Shown here: positions 22,901 to 35,155 of the stretch, piece after piece
Layout: every line of letters starts with the position of its first letter
Position numbering within the stretch: the first letter of the stretch is position 1
DNA from: Membranipora membranacea
Lineage: Eukaryota; Bryozoa; Gymnolaemata; Cheilostomatida; Membraniporidae
Reading direction: 5' to 3'
Assembly: GCA_914767715.1 (NCBI GenBank)
Contig: OU612070.1
Span: 3,429,501 to 3,489,500 of the forward strand
Length of the DNA stretch: 60,000 nucleotides
Notes under the pieces: generated by a model
Seen by the model: only the letters and a program-made list of their open reading frames with translations
What the model was told of the DNA's origin: nothing
Databases searched by the model: none
Program-made: the position numbers and the translations under genes

Positions 22901-24119
22901 TTCTCGACACTAATCTAACACTCATCTGTTTCTTTTTAAAAGCAGGCTCTGCTGTGTCCTGTGTTGTGGATATCAGGCTATAACCTACATGAAGAATGGA
23001 CAAAAGAATAGGATGTCAATAATTACATTTCCACTTTTCACATCAGATATATACAAGCATGATTATATCGCACATGGACATAGACATCCTCTTGATTAGT
23101 CAATGTATCATTTGCTTCCAAAATGTTGGATCAAGAGCAAGCTTTCAGCAGGTTGGTCAATAACAGGAGAAAAGTTAGTCTAAATGTTAGTTAGCTCTGC
23201 CATATTTTAAGTGATGCCACAGGATGTACGTTGATTTCTAACATACATCCTGTGACATCACTTAAAACATGGCAGAGAAGACTCCAGCATCAGGATAGGT
23301 CAACTTGACTCAACCTTGTTGTACGTGAATTTGAGTTGCTACCCATCGACAACTCTAGAGCAACATGTACTCACCAGCAGGTACGGGATCTCTTTCTTCG
23401 TTCACACAGATATCTATCAGCACATTGTTTAATCGACCCTAAAAACAATCAGCACAGTAATGAACAGCAACTTGAAGCATGAGCATTTCATCAGAGACTG
23501 TATGTTGTCATTAATCGTATCATGAAACTTACTCGAACTTCCCTATGAGTCAGTAGAGGCATACTAAAGATATAAAGATAGAACACATTGTCATAGATGG
23601 ATATCATGTATGAACCAATGTACAAACAAAAGATGAGAATAAGGCCTAAGCTTTCCCAGTTCCTAGTCACAATCAGAGAAATACTCACCCCATCCAATGG
23701 GAAGACCCTAGTTACACATAAAAATCTTTTCACTTTTTTAGCAAAAATATGATCCTTCCACAAGTCTGCTTCAGTACGGGCATTATCTTCACATTTATCA
23801 ATCTGCAATAAAACAGAGCATAGGAGCAAAACATGCCCAAGTGTCCCCCCACAAAAGGAATGTAAAATGGCAGTATTTGCGCACCTGTACAAACCATAAG
23901 TCTGGTCCAGATTAGAACATCTAGCCGGTATTTTAAAAATGTCTTTATCACACATTCTTTTCAATCCTAGCTTTACTAAGTCGATGACAAATGATAAATA
24001 GCCAATAAGACATCACGTTTCTTGATAAATAAAAAGGCACTTGTACTTACCATGAGATATCCAGCAGGGCATTGCTGTGCCACAATACACAGACCAGTGA
24101 TTGGTAGCTCCTCATTCAT
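19984..24119 (-). CDS. MVB12: ESCRT-I subunit MVB12 (MABP and UMA domains)
   Basis: Nine minus-strand exons: 24051-24119, 23689-23802, 23375-23438, 22822-22984, 22505-22579, 21194-21348, 20845-20900, 20310-20363 and 19984-20052; 819 nt, 272 aa plus TGA. MVB12A/B proteins are the fourth ESCRT-I subunit and act in sorting ubiquitinated cargo into multivesicular bodies. Residues about 5-150 form the MABP lipid-binding domain with its repeated motifs: ELPITGLCIVAQQCPAGY, RTEADLWKDHIFAKKVKRFL, then NNVLIDICVNEERDPVPAGY and AITDIQFLCKSRRAPNGY. A Pro/Gln/Asn-rich linker follows. Residues about 214-262 form the C-terminal UMA domain (TDVPFEINPKLVP, then EFDYPFTVEQ), which binds the ESCRT-I core. The ATG at 24117-24119 is chosen because it precedes the domain directly. 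The exon runs to an acceptor at 24136, so a spliced 5' UTR exon or trans-splice site is likely. Confidence 0.93.
21854..22153. repeat. 30-bp minisatellite, 10 copies
   Basis: Ten head-to-tail copies of a 30-bp unit (AAACATTACCC[AG]ACTATCCCTGTATATGTT) differ only at one or two positions. Because 30 is a multiple of three, the array stays open in several frames and yields repetitive peptides such as KHYPTIPVYV on the plus strand. It sits in the intron between MVB12 exons 5 and 6. I regard it as non-coding. Confidence 0.95.
23195..23277. repeat. 83-bp hairpin in MVB12 intron
   Basis: Arms of about 34 bp (CTCTGCCATATTTTAAGTGA and onwards at 23195-23228, inverse ending at 23277) with two or three mismatches surround a 15-bp loop. 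No target duplication is seen. It could be a small MITE or a structured intronic RNA element. Confidence 0.7.
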
Positions 24120-25044
24120 ATTGGGTTTACTGAATCCTGAGGATGTAATAAAAATAATAGTCATATAATACAAGTTCGACAAATCTATGAATACAGGTAC
24201 GGTTTTGATCAGCTTGGTGAAAGGGAATCTTAGATAGACACTCAACATATTATCGCCCAATAAGCTGCAAAAGTTATGGGTACCCGGAGGAGTAATGGGC
24301 ATAGCGGTGTACGGTAGTACTCTTATAGCAACTACCAAAGAGTACAAACAAGTTGAAACGACTGATTTTGAATGGGTCACAAAAGCAAAAACATGTACAA
24401 AGTGCTGACCAGGACGGTATTGGACCCTAGCCCTACTAGTCCTAAATAAGTTTGGGCATGTTTCATATCAGGAAAGCTGAGTAAAATGTCAATGTAGCCT
24501 ATATTTGTGCAAATATGATATCATTTCTCCAGAAGAAAAAAAAATAGAGGTTGATCAATGGACATAAGAAAAGCTCAGCATGTCAACAATATAAAAAGAT
24601 GAAACGAAATCTTCAAAGTCCTGGCAGTGAGGAAGGAGACTGTAATTACATGATATATGACATTTCACAGGTGCACTCAAAACCCTCGGTTTCAGACTGT
24701 GTTTGACTACAAACCACCTTTCAGTTGAGTGTGGAGAGCAGGAAGAAATTTTGGATTTGAATTTGTTGAGGAATGAGCTGCAGTTGACTAAATCCACCAA
24801 ATGAGTATGTAACAGCAGCTTGTTAGGATCAGGATGAGGTAGTCTTTCAGTTTCAAACAAAATACTCAAGTCAAGGAAGTGCTGTACAAATTACTTTTGA
24901 CTCTAGAGACAATGAAAGTTGGATGTATCTTCTCAACCATGAATTACTTTCAAACAATAAAACAACAAAAACTCAGGAGGGGGGGGAGTCAAACCATTCT
25001 CCCTGGTCAAACATAGCCAGAGACCCAGGTTTTGGAGTAGTAGA

Positions 25045-25082
25045 CCAAGGAGTTGTAGACCTGTAGGTCTACAACTCCTTGA
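25045..25082. mobile_element. 38-bp tip-only palindrome, family C
   Basis: CCAAGGAGTTGTAGACCT and its inverse are separated by 2 bp (last base changed to A), flanked by GTAGA at 25040-25044 and 25083-25087. Confidence 0.75.
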
Positions 25083-26079
25083 GTAGACCTGTGATATATT
25101 CATTTATTGAGAAAGTCTTTTTTAGTGATAATATGGCATAACAGTATATCTTCTCAGCAGCCTGTGCCAATTGTAACCTTTTGCTTGAAAATTCAGGATT
25201 GTGTTTTGGGAAGCCAGACTAGGGGTAGCCTACCTTTTATTTGTCTCGCTCAGTCTCACTCTCTGATCTGAAAATTATTAACTCTCCTAGCTGAGTCCTT
25301 CACCTTCACTGATATGTTCTGAAGGATGATTTATCATATGTCAATTAATGTACATGTCTATTGTAGTATGACAATGATTCATAACATGCCAAGTTGTCTC
25401 CTACCGTTAAAAGAGGAGACTACTTTAACTTTTCACTTGCTTAAATCAGGGGTTTTGGACTAACTACCTGTTTTAATGCAGGACTTGGCATGTTCTCCTA
25501 TGCTAAATACAACAATGGCTCATTGAAGAAAGGTGGTATGGGTAATTGCATTTCGAGTTATTTGTGTTAAAGTGAGGGGAAAATCTTTCATACGACTTTT
25601 TGCTACAAAAGCTATAATCTGCTTCAGACCAACATGTGCCGTTCAGCTAAAATTCTTATCGCAGTCAGTCACAAGTTAGTTATTGATATACTCAATGAAT
25701 AGCTATGCAATAATTGTCATTGCCTTAATTAAACTGCTTGTTTTAATTGGTTTGGTGCTTAACTAGAACTTTTTTGTTACCTCTGGTGGTGATGGAGTGT
25801 CATGGCATGAGTTTTTGATCAAATTGTGAAGCACCAACTTTTAAAATATCTCTCTGCCACCTGAGGGAACACTTTCTTTTACTGCTAACGATCAGGGCCA
25901 GTATGTTAAAGGAAGAACTTATTTTTACACCCATATCAACTTCTCTATTATATATTTAGTTTTGGTTAATCTTGGCAAAAAGTGTTTGTGCTTGTCAAAC
26001 TCTTAGCTTTTTTAGACTGCCCTCCGTGTGGGAGAGAGGATTATTTTTTGTATTGCGGTTTATTGGTTGCTATGGAAAG

Positions 26080-26154
26080 TTGCTCCCTCTGTGGTGGCGG
26101 AGGGACATTGCAAAAGTCGGGTACTATATCTCTCCACAACCACAGAGGGAACAA
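26080..26154. mobile_element. 75-bp inverted-repeat element, family D
   Basis: Tips TTG[CT]TCCCTCTGTGGT and ACCACAGAGGGAACAA are inverted copies. The same tips recur at 38659-38709 with a shorter centre. No clear target duplication is seen. Confidence 0.65.
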
Positions 26155-26884
26155 ATTTGAATAAGCAGGACAAGTACATATGTCAAGAATTAGAGTAAAT
26201 AAGCAAGTAAAATTTAGATATAACTATCTGCTTGGTTTGTCACAATGAGGAACGTTAACGCTGCAAAAAGCATACATGGCCGACATATGCTTTCTTCACA
26301 ATTCAATGATTTGTCCAATCAAGATTTTTCTTATGAAATAACACACAAATCACATAACATACTAGGTATACTAATTTCATAGCAAAAATCTAGGCATCAT
26401 ATTAAAGCAGTATGTAACAGTAGAATTGAGTGATTGGAAGAATACAAATACACAAGCTGATTATAGCGGATTAGAATAGAAAACTATCAGAGGCATATGA
26501 ATTTGTGGAAGTGTTTTCTTAAAACGGGTCATTGGCTGCCCCTTATTAATTAAAGTGCCGCAGCTGACCTGCTGACCTTTTACATATCGTGCAGATCACC
26601 AAGCTAAGCTGATAGTACGCAGTGACTGTGTGGGCACCTGCAGTTGAGCAAAAATATAATATTAGTCAGATACATGGTGGTTGGGGTTACTGTTAGGCTA
26701 ATCTTCATATTTGTTGGAGATAAAGGTAATACACTGATCTGATCACACCTCCATACTGCATATATTGCCATTGCCAGCAGCTCCGCATTAAAAATGTTAA
26801 TTTCCTGCCATCTCCATCTCCATTAACTTTCTCTGCAGAACTTTTGATTATGATCTCCGTCCAGAACGTTATCTGCAACGTCAG

Positions 26885-29800
26885 CTAAATGTTCGCGATA
26901 AATAAACGAGACGCCGTACTGGCTAGCATCCCAATAAGCTCATCTTCATCACCAAAGGATTTTTGTACAGTTGGCTCTAAATCCTGTTGGATTGAGTCAC
27001 ACTGCTTGTTCCCCTGTGGATCGTCCCACTCTCCTGCAAAAATCAAATACAATGTCTATCGGTAAACCCAATAATGACGATATCTGACGTCAGTGCTGGT
27101 AATGATTGGACACATTTTCTGCTGATTGAATGACCACACAGGTACTCACACGACAGTTACAAATCCTAAAATATGGCAGTATACATATCATAGCTAACTC
27201 TATGGTACATAAAAATTTTGTAATTATAATAAAAATAAATTTTCGACCTTACGAAAGTAGTTTTGTGACCAATTGCAAATCTTCCTAGTGTTTTCTTATT
27301 TATTTTTTCAATTTATCTCAAAGGTTTATCTATAGGTGTCATATCACTTTGTTAAGTTACAGCTTTGGTGTTCACATTTCCAGACCACAGGTTGATGTTT
27401 GCAGATGGAAACAAATGGTATAGAACGTTTCCAAATTCAATGCAAAAATCACATAGCTGTTTGGTTTCAACCTAAAATTTAATAGAATCCCTAGCTCATA
27501 GGATGTAAGCTATTTTTTTCATGCAACCCATGTTTATGTTTTACCATCATTTTTATCAGTATCCAAATCCAGCTTAATTGTCATGAATTGACAAATATTT
27601 CAAAAGAAGCTATTATTATGCCAATACTATAAATTGAAAGATTTTGTTCAGGAATGAAGAATTCACTCCAGTGAATATGATGATGGTTAGTTAATTAAGT
27701 TACTTGATTTAATTTTCTGTAAGTATTTTCTATTCTTTTTATAGGTGTGTGTGATCACAAGCACCCAGCCTAAAATTAGTTTCAAGCTTAACACATTGTT
27801 GTATATACCTCCACTAACCATTCCTGTTTTGCATTTTAACTCCGAGCAGTATTTCAATAACCTGCTATTACAGATTATTTTAGTGAACGTATCTCTGAAC
27901 TGTGCGCTCATTGAGCAGTAGATCACAAAATTCACAGAGCTGTTGATGATGATGAGAACATCAAAAATTCCGGCTAGCCTCAGATAAATGTGATCAAAGA
28001 ATGTCGTCCCGAGCAGCTGGCTGCAAAAGAAAGCTAAGATTAATCTATGAACAGAGCAGGAGATGTAACACTTTCTTTTTATCTGTTATGGTGCAAAAAT
28101 CGGGCTCGAAATGTGAGTGAGAAGACAACTAATACTAGGACGTCCTGTCCCAAACTCCCTGATGTAATAAGGTAACTCTCAATATGAAGAATTAACCCAG
28201 AGAGTAAGTTTTTGATTGGTTCCTGTCTTTGCTGAGTGCAATTCTAGTGCATCCAGAACTTGAAATGGGTTTGTCAAGGCCACACTGATTGCATTGAAAA
28301 TAGTTTGATACTTAAACTGCAAACAAAACATATATATCTCATATTATAGTAATTTTGTATATTTTTGCTGTCTGAGATCTGTAATTGTTTTCTAATTTAC
28401 CTGAGTAGTAGAAGTAAAGAAATTGGAAACTCAGCAATCACAAAAGTAATCACCACCACCAGTAACATGAGAGTGGCTCTATGCGTCTGCTGACCGCGTG
28501 TTAATGTTTTCGGTTTAGAGTTCCTTCGATATCCTGATACCTGATCGCATGTGTAGCTAATTGAAGTTTTAGTTGCACGCCTACTGTTGGCGTTATTGTT
28601 GTTATCTGATGGCACTGCCAGAGAAAAGCTTGCCCCTGTTGCTTCAGCTTGTTTAGTGGCTGCCTGAGGTTCACTATTGTTTCTCTTTCCAAGGAGAGGA
28701 GAGGCCACATGACTTTGACTGCCGTTAGTGTAGGAGCTGCTTGGTGGTGGTCCCGCCACACCAGTTTTTCTCATCACCTGATATTTTGTATTCACCTGGT
28801 CAATAACATGAAAACATTAATGGCCCTCTCTAAAGCTACATGGGTCATTGGTAAAACTGCAAATAAATTGTGAATATTGTTGAGACAAGAGTTACTTGAA
28901 CAATCAAGTCCTAAAAATAATTTCCTGGCAACACCGTCCATTCCTGTCGGCAGGCTTGGCAGGTAATTAAACTTCCCACAGTGAGTTACCAACTGATGTT
29001 TATACTAGCCGAGTCAGATGTCTCGGACCACTAAATGACTGATTAAGTTAACATCAGAACAGCAGACCATTATGACATGTAACAATCAGTAATCCAGGGT
29101 AATTGTTAGCAGCGGTAAGCAGTGACAAAGTTACCACGTGGATAATAGAATTGAGATCTATAGCCTTTTTGTGACAGAGTGGGCTGTCTATAGTTATATT
29201 ATGCTGTCATGTATGGCAGATGGCGGAAGCTCTTTGTAATTTATGACAACCGCTTCTCTGTTATCTTTGTTTCTACATATCATAGCGCTATTCCATATAG
29301 TATGTAATGACTCTATGGTACAAATCTTAGCTGGGCTTCCATTTAGATCAAACCCTTCAGTTTTACAATCAAAGTTCATTTGTGTTTTCAATTGCGATAT
29401 TTGTTGGTCTCTGCTGACTGATCTTATTTTGTTTAAAATGAAAGACTTTTCAGATATAGTAAAGCTTTTGATCTCTGTTACCCAAATATATTATCTGATT
29501 CGCTACATACAGATACACTGGGATTATTGAACCTTACAAGGTTTTCAACAACCGGTATTCAAGGTCAACGATAGGATAGGTCTGCCCTGAGCTGGGTGGG
29601 TGTTGGCAGAAATGTATCAAACGACGCAATATATCACACTTTATATATCCTACCTGCCGTAGTTTATGAATAAGCAGATTGCTCATGATCACGAGCAATA
29701 GACAGGGCAGTATTTTACACACTATAGCTACTATCCACATCTGAATATCATAGAACTCCTCGGATTTCACCTTTGCTTCCTCTGACTCGTTACGATTCCC

Positions 29801-32800
29801 GATGTCTATGTACCAGACTTGTATGGTGTGAAGCTCTGTTACAGCTTTGGTACTACAATTAACTGTAGAATTGTTTGACTCCATGGTGATTGAAGTCGTA
29901 TTGGAGGAGCTAGGAGTTGTCGTCTCAAGATCTACATGATGAAGAGAAACTTACCATAGACGATTGTTCATTCAATGGTACAACAACAAGGGTAGTTGAA
30001 TTTGCTATGATTATGATGGGAATCTACTTACATGGGAATTGATCATAAATATACATGAAATGGTCATTCTAAACTGGCCAAGTTGTCAATATTTTTCTTT
30101 AATTTGAGAACTTAATCCTTACATATTGTGCTCTCAAATACAAGAACCAGTCGCAAACTTGGATCGTTGGCTGAAATCTAGAAGTATAACAGCATATTGT
30201 ACCATTTAGAACATGATAAACAGCTCCGAAGAGCCACTTCTATTATTTACGATGAGTTGTTTCCTTGCATAATTTTTGATGGGCCCTAAATAAAAGGTAA
30301 CCCTCATTCAACAGATATTATTATTCGGAAAATGAACCTCTGGAATTAAAAACTACTTACTGTGTGATATGAACGCACTGTTCACTCGAAGGAGTACAAA
30401 GCTTGGCATCACCAGCATTGACGAAAAAATGACAACTCCAACTATAGCTACCGCGGTGTGGAAAAATCCTGTGTAGTTCTTCCCTTTTTGACTGAGCATC
30501 AGCATACAGCGGAAAAAACACAAGCTTACTGTTAACCATACTGATATGGTATGAGATAGGAGACTAACGTGGGCAAAAACCTACAAAATATAAACAATCA
30601 TAAACTCAATAGAAACTATTATTATTATTATCAGTCATCGTATTGTTTTAACACGACCAAGTAGCCTTAGTTATCAAAGCTGCCCCATTTTTGCTGAGGG
30701 CCATTATGATAAGGTTATGATCAAGTCCATGGTAATAACTGTAAATGAATCATATGGCAGAGTCGACAGTATAAATACACCCATAGAAAAATTTGCTTTG
30801 TTTTGATTTGATTTTACTCTTAAATGATCTGCTGAATGAAAAACCATCAGTGGTGATTTGATACTCCAAAAGATTCAACTTTCTTTTGATATGGGCTCGG
30901 GGAGATTTAAAAGTAAAATAACTCTAGAATGCAATTCTTAGTTGATTATATTTTAGGGTTAAGTAGGGGAACTATCATGGAATCAATATAACTACTTTAT
31001 TTGATGCCTTTTGAGATATTGAACTTGAGTCATTCTGATTCTAGAGTTTTTCTGTGTGTACATTCTATGTTGATAAAACTTATTGACTGTCTTTTCCAAT
31101 TAAACTTTTAAGGTTACAGCATAGCTCAATACATTAATTAGTTTTTATCGAATAGGTAAAGGCGCTGTTTCAAGCTTGAAACACCTTTCAATCTTGAAAC
31201 ACCTTTCAATATTTATCCATACGCAATTACAATTTGTCATTTGCCTGTGTTGGATGAGTAGTATAGTAAATGTCCCTTGCTTTCTCATTTGGAAACCTGG
31301 TGATCATTCCTACTTACAAAAGCAGTCCCGGGATGCACGATTATATTACAAAATTAGTTATCTTGCTCAAGCAGCTACGTGATAAAATGTGATTTGTTGA
31401 AAAGTCAAATCCTTATAATAATGGCAAAAGGATTGGACGATTACCAAAATTATGTAGTTTAGGGCGTGTTCAGCCATTTAATTCGCTTCAAAAAATTTTC
31501 AGCCCAACACCAGGGATTCTAGGTCTCAATTAGAATAGGTTGAAGATTTTCATACCCAAAATAACTTGTTTATTGTAATATGCCTAATTAATGTGACAAT
31601 CTAATTAAATTTTTTATATTTTATTAGCTGATTTTAGATAAGCTGACACCTCGTACAATTTATAACCTTAAGCTACAACAACTGCTTGATATTTTTCAGT
31701 TGCGTAACTTGTGTTTTACATGCATGAAATGCACTATACCAAGATGTAAAAGAGACTTCACCCCTTGACTGCATACCTTGCCACACACATAAAAATAATA
31801 AAATTTATACATAGAAGCTTCATATTTGCTTAATGTGCAAATACAGTCGGTTAAAAGGCCAATAACAAGACTAAAAGCAATAACCACACTCTTAAGAGCG
31901 ACCATTACCAATCAGGTAGTGACGGAAATTATCTCATCAGAATTATTGTGACCACTTTTATTTAACTTTAATAACTTCTTGTGGTCAGCTTCTTGAGCTA
32001 TAATTAAAAATTTGCATCTGTGCCTTCACGAACTCTAAGGTCTTGGTGAACCAACCTCATGTGAATGATTTTTGTGATACAACTTTAGACATTGGAAATG
32101 AAGCACAGATTTGATGCATTATGAGTGTAAGCGTACAGCTAATGAAGGTTGAACACTTTGTCTGCGTTGTGAATGTGACGGGACGGCCTATCTTGTCGGG
32201 TAACACAGCCATATAACCAGGTGCGCACAACTCAGCATGTCAAACTACATACCAAAATGCAACAAGAAACTGTCTCAAGCTTCCTTGATGCAAGTTCATG
32301 CGGGATTTCTCAAGGAGGCCAGGTCAATCTTGTACTATATATTGTTTGTATTATCACTGAACTGATTTTACCAGAAATTTTCCTGAAAACTGAATTTCTT
32401 TCAATCAATCATTACTTGATAACATAGTCTTCTATTCTCATTTCTACGATAAGTGACGCAACGTCATAAAATCATCTTTTCAAATTCAGTTGCGCTGATC
32501 ACAATCTGAAACTTTGCACCTTTCCAACAATGTACAGAATGTCATTGTTTGACTGAACCCAAGTTTATTTTCCTAAACGACCTACTCTAAAACACCAACT
32601 GAACATTCTTAGTTTTACAATTTACTAGATTGCAGAATGAATATTAATATTTGGAAGTTCTTTTATTTTCAATGATACACACGGGTTACCTAGGGATATA
32701 TCTGTGATTTGGGTCAAACCGTCCCAAAGTAATCTATTAATAAGCCTCTTTCGAACATTTCAACCGATGGAAATCTGTATCAGGGTAGTGGTCAAGTCAA

Positions 32801-33216
32801 GGCAGCCATCATATCCAGCTCTTCAAAAGAAGGTAGAGGTAAAGTAGAGTGTAGTGACTTACCAGCTTGTAGTATGCAAACTCCATGGATTTACTGCGGA
32901 GGGGGAAGGCAGTAGAAACTATGAGCTTAGGTGTGTACACTAGTATTGTTATCATATCGGCCACAGAGATACTTCCCAGTAACAGGTTAGTGGGTGAGCG
33001 CATATTCTTCTGTATAAGTACAATCATAGTGACCACATTCATCACCAGTCCTATGAGACAAATAGTCACCGATATATACGAGTGCTCGTTACTCAGCAAG
33101 TACTGAGAGAAGTTTACCAATCCAGTATGTTCATGTTGTACCATTGTCGTCTCTGGTTGTCCATGTGTAGTTTTTACTAGGCCATCTAGGTCGTCTGCAG
33201 AGGTTGAGATGTTCAT
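26885..33216 (-). CDS. Rhodopsin-family peptide GPCR (DMSR/sex-peptide-receptor-like)
   Basis: Minus-strand exons 32863-33216, 30361-30580, 29654-29931, 28401-28795, 27809-28020 and 26885-27033 give 535 aa plus TAG. It is a seven-helix plasma-membrane receptor. The N-terminus carries NIS and NFS glycosylation sites. TM1 is near 47-69 (N60) and TM2 has SVADM (D88). TM3 reads HTISVWLTVSLCFFR, where the usual DRY is replaced by FFR (R142). A long second extracellular loop contains NSTVNCST, then TM5 contains KILPCLLLVIMS and SNLLIHKLR. The third intracellular loop is very long and Asn/Ser-rich (about 285-385). TM7 contains NSSVNFVIYC with N-F-x-x-Y instead of NPxxY, followed by FRDTF. The HTxSVWLT, LPCLLL and NFxxY features are those of FMRFamide/myosuppressin and sex-peptide-type receptors. 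The ligand is unknown. The 3' splice choice is ambiguous (see findings). Confidence 0.87.
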
Positions 33217-35155
33217 CGTTGCCAGCTGATACAGTGTTAATTGCTTTTCAGAGATAAAGTAATGAATTTGTAAGTGCAAACACTTAGAAAGTTGATGATT
33301 GCAGAAATGAGCAAGCACTTTGCAAAGAGAAGATAAGTTTATAAACGTATCAACAGCAGTCAGCCCTAACAGTAGGAGAATGCTGCTGTGGCTCTTCCTC
33401 TGCAATGATTGACAACCAAAGGGATGTAGCAATAAGCGTAATGTGAGGATGAAGTTTTAAGACATTGCGTTATTGAGCGTAAGGCAGAGTCAAATAAATT
33501 AATTTCCTTGATGTGACAAATATTTAATTAGCTTCCTCTTCAGCCCAATGCCCTTTGCATCAAAGTAATGTGAGTTATATATGAGAGAGAAATCTCACAT
33601 CGCATGCCGCTTGTGGCAGCAACTGTTAGCCGGCCTCTCAATGTAAATTGACAGTGGCTTCTCAAACAGCTTACTTTATATCATATACAGTAAAGGATTA
33701 TAAGCAATGTATGCTAAGCTTTACTGAGAAGAAAATAATAATAGTTCATCAGTGAATCTGACACTGAGCCAGAATTGATTTCAGAGTGTCAAAGTGTATT
33801 GCAATACTGTTGATTATCCCACAATCTTCCACATGTCTCATTGAGTGTTAATAAGCGTTAAGCGAAGTTCTCACATGAAAAGTGAATTGTGGAAAGGTCA
33901 AACGCTTTTGTACAGAGATGAAATTAAAGGAAACCCAAAGACCAGAGCATTTTAAAGTCAGGCAGTAAGTAACGCTGTATTTAGTCAAAATTTTCATCAA
34001 TGAAAAATTTGCTTGTTTGGTTGCACATTATTTATACCGTTAGAAATTGTCACCCTTGCTTAGATACGATGAATGTGTGTGGTATGGAATGGACTGTACA
34101 GGCCCAATAAACTGCTACCTCTATAATGCTAATGCCACTGTAAAAGCTGAATCCAACCACAAAAGTTAATAGCTGAAGTCATCTGCTATTATACATAAAT
34201 CTCAAGAAAATTCAGTTATATTTGTTAGCCATTTTTGGGGAGAACTTCAGCCTTTGCAAAGATATAAGTATATAACTGGAGCAGTCCATAGCACCTGTAC
34301 AGTGATAGCCATACCACTCGTATAAACACATTTTAATTTTTACCGGAAAGAGGTTTGAATCTTTTTACTAATAAAAATATTTATCTGTGGGTATATATTA
34401 ATGTATTTGGTTGTTAAAGTTATGCTTCGGAATTATTGTTTTTTTCAAAAGATTTTAGCACCAGGTAATAAAAAACTCATTATTAATAATGAGCATATCT
34501 GATCTCAGGTGATTTGTGTGTTTAAGAAAATGACAGCTTTGACAGTTTATACCTCTTTTATAACCATCAAATTACTCTCTATTTATGTTTTTGATTCTTG
34601 ATGATTTCTATTTGTTGGGCTTTAGTGTCTTTGCATAAAAAAATGTTATAGAAAACAATCACACCTGGGATAAATACTTGCTAAAATGCTTTTCCAGCTT
34701 CTACACTACTCCTACACTCTCAAATACAATGATTTACAGTTAGTAAACTGTACTATAATATCCAAGTAAAAAATCAAAAATCAAACTCGTCATAACAACA
34801 AATTTCAACATAGGGTCCCAAAAAGATCTTAATAGACTTTTGCATTGATAATTGAAAACTGTATAAAAAGGTAAAAGATAGCTACCCATCAACCCAAACA
34901 TTGTAAAGACATCTGGCTAATTATATTATTAAAGTGGAAAATATCCTTGTGAATGAGGTTACATCCTGCCATCAAAAATTAATATATAGTAATATAAACC
35001 TGTAAAAACTTTTGCCCGTATAATTACCTAATTGGTGTTTGGTGGACAAAATGGTTTTCCACAAATCAGAGAATTTTTTCAAGCCATTTAAAGACACTTT
35101 TTGCATTGTTATGATGGCCACCTTATGTTGGCCGCGGAGGTAGAGCGGTTTGACC
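33217..35155. other. Intergenic region upstream of the GPCR
   Basis: The GPCR frame remains open upstream of the chosen ATG to about 33432, but that stretch looks like 5' UTR, with a possible acceptor just before 33225. The remaining sequence is AT-rich and shows no exon or repeat that I can support, apart from an 18-bp palindrome near 34478-34495. Confidence 0.4.

Larger units (their letters stand above)
24120..26884. other. Intergenic region upstream of MVB12
   Basis: No confident exon beyond the MVB12 5' exon end at 24136. It contains a family-C palindrome (25045-25082) preceded by degenerate GTCAAAC repeats like those near 15140-15195, and the family-D element at 26080-26154. Confidence 0.45.

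Noticed and set aside
23532-23562. Minus-strand segment with good acceptor and donor (TTTAG|TATGCC ... CGA|GTAAGT) between MVB12 exons 2 and 3
   Set aside because: In the phase required by the flanking exons it contains a stop, and exons 2 and 3 join directly in phase through the conserved domain.
33217-33432. Upstream in-frame extension of the GPCR
   Set aside because: Residues there look non-coding and there is no signal peptide; the ATG at 33214-33216 gives a typical glycosylated N-terminus.
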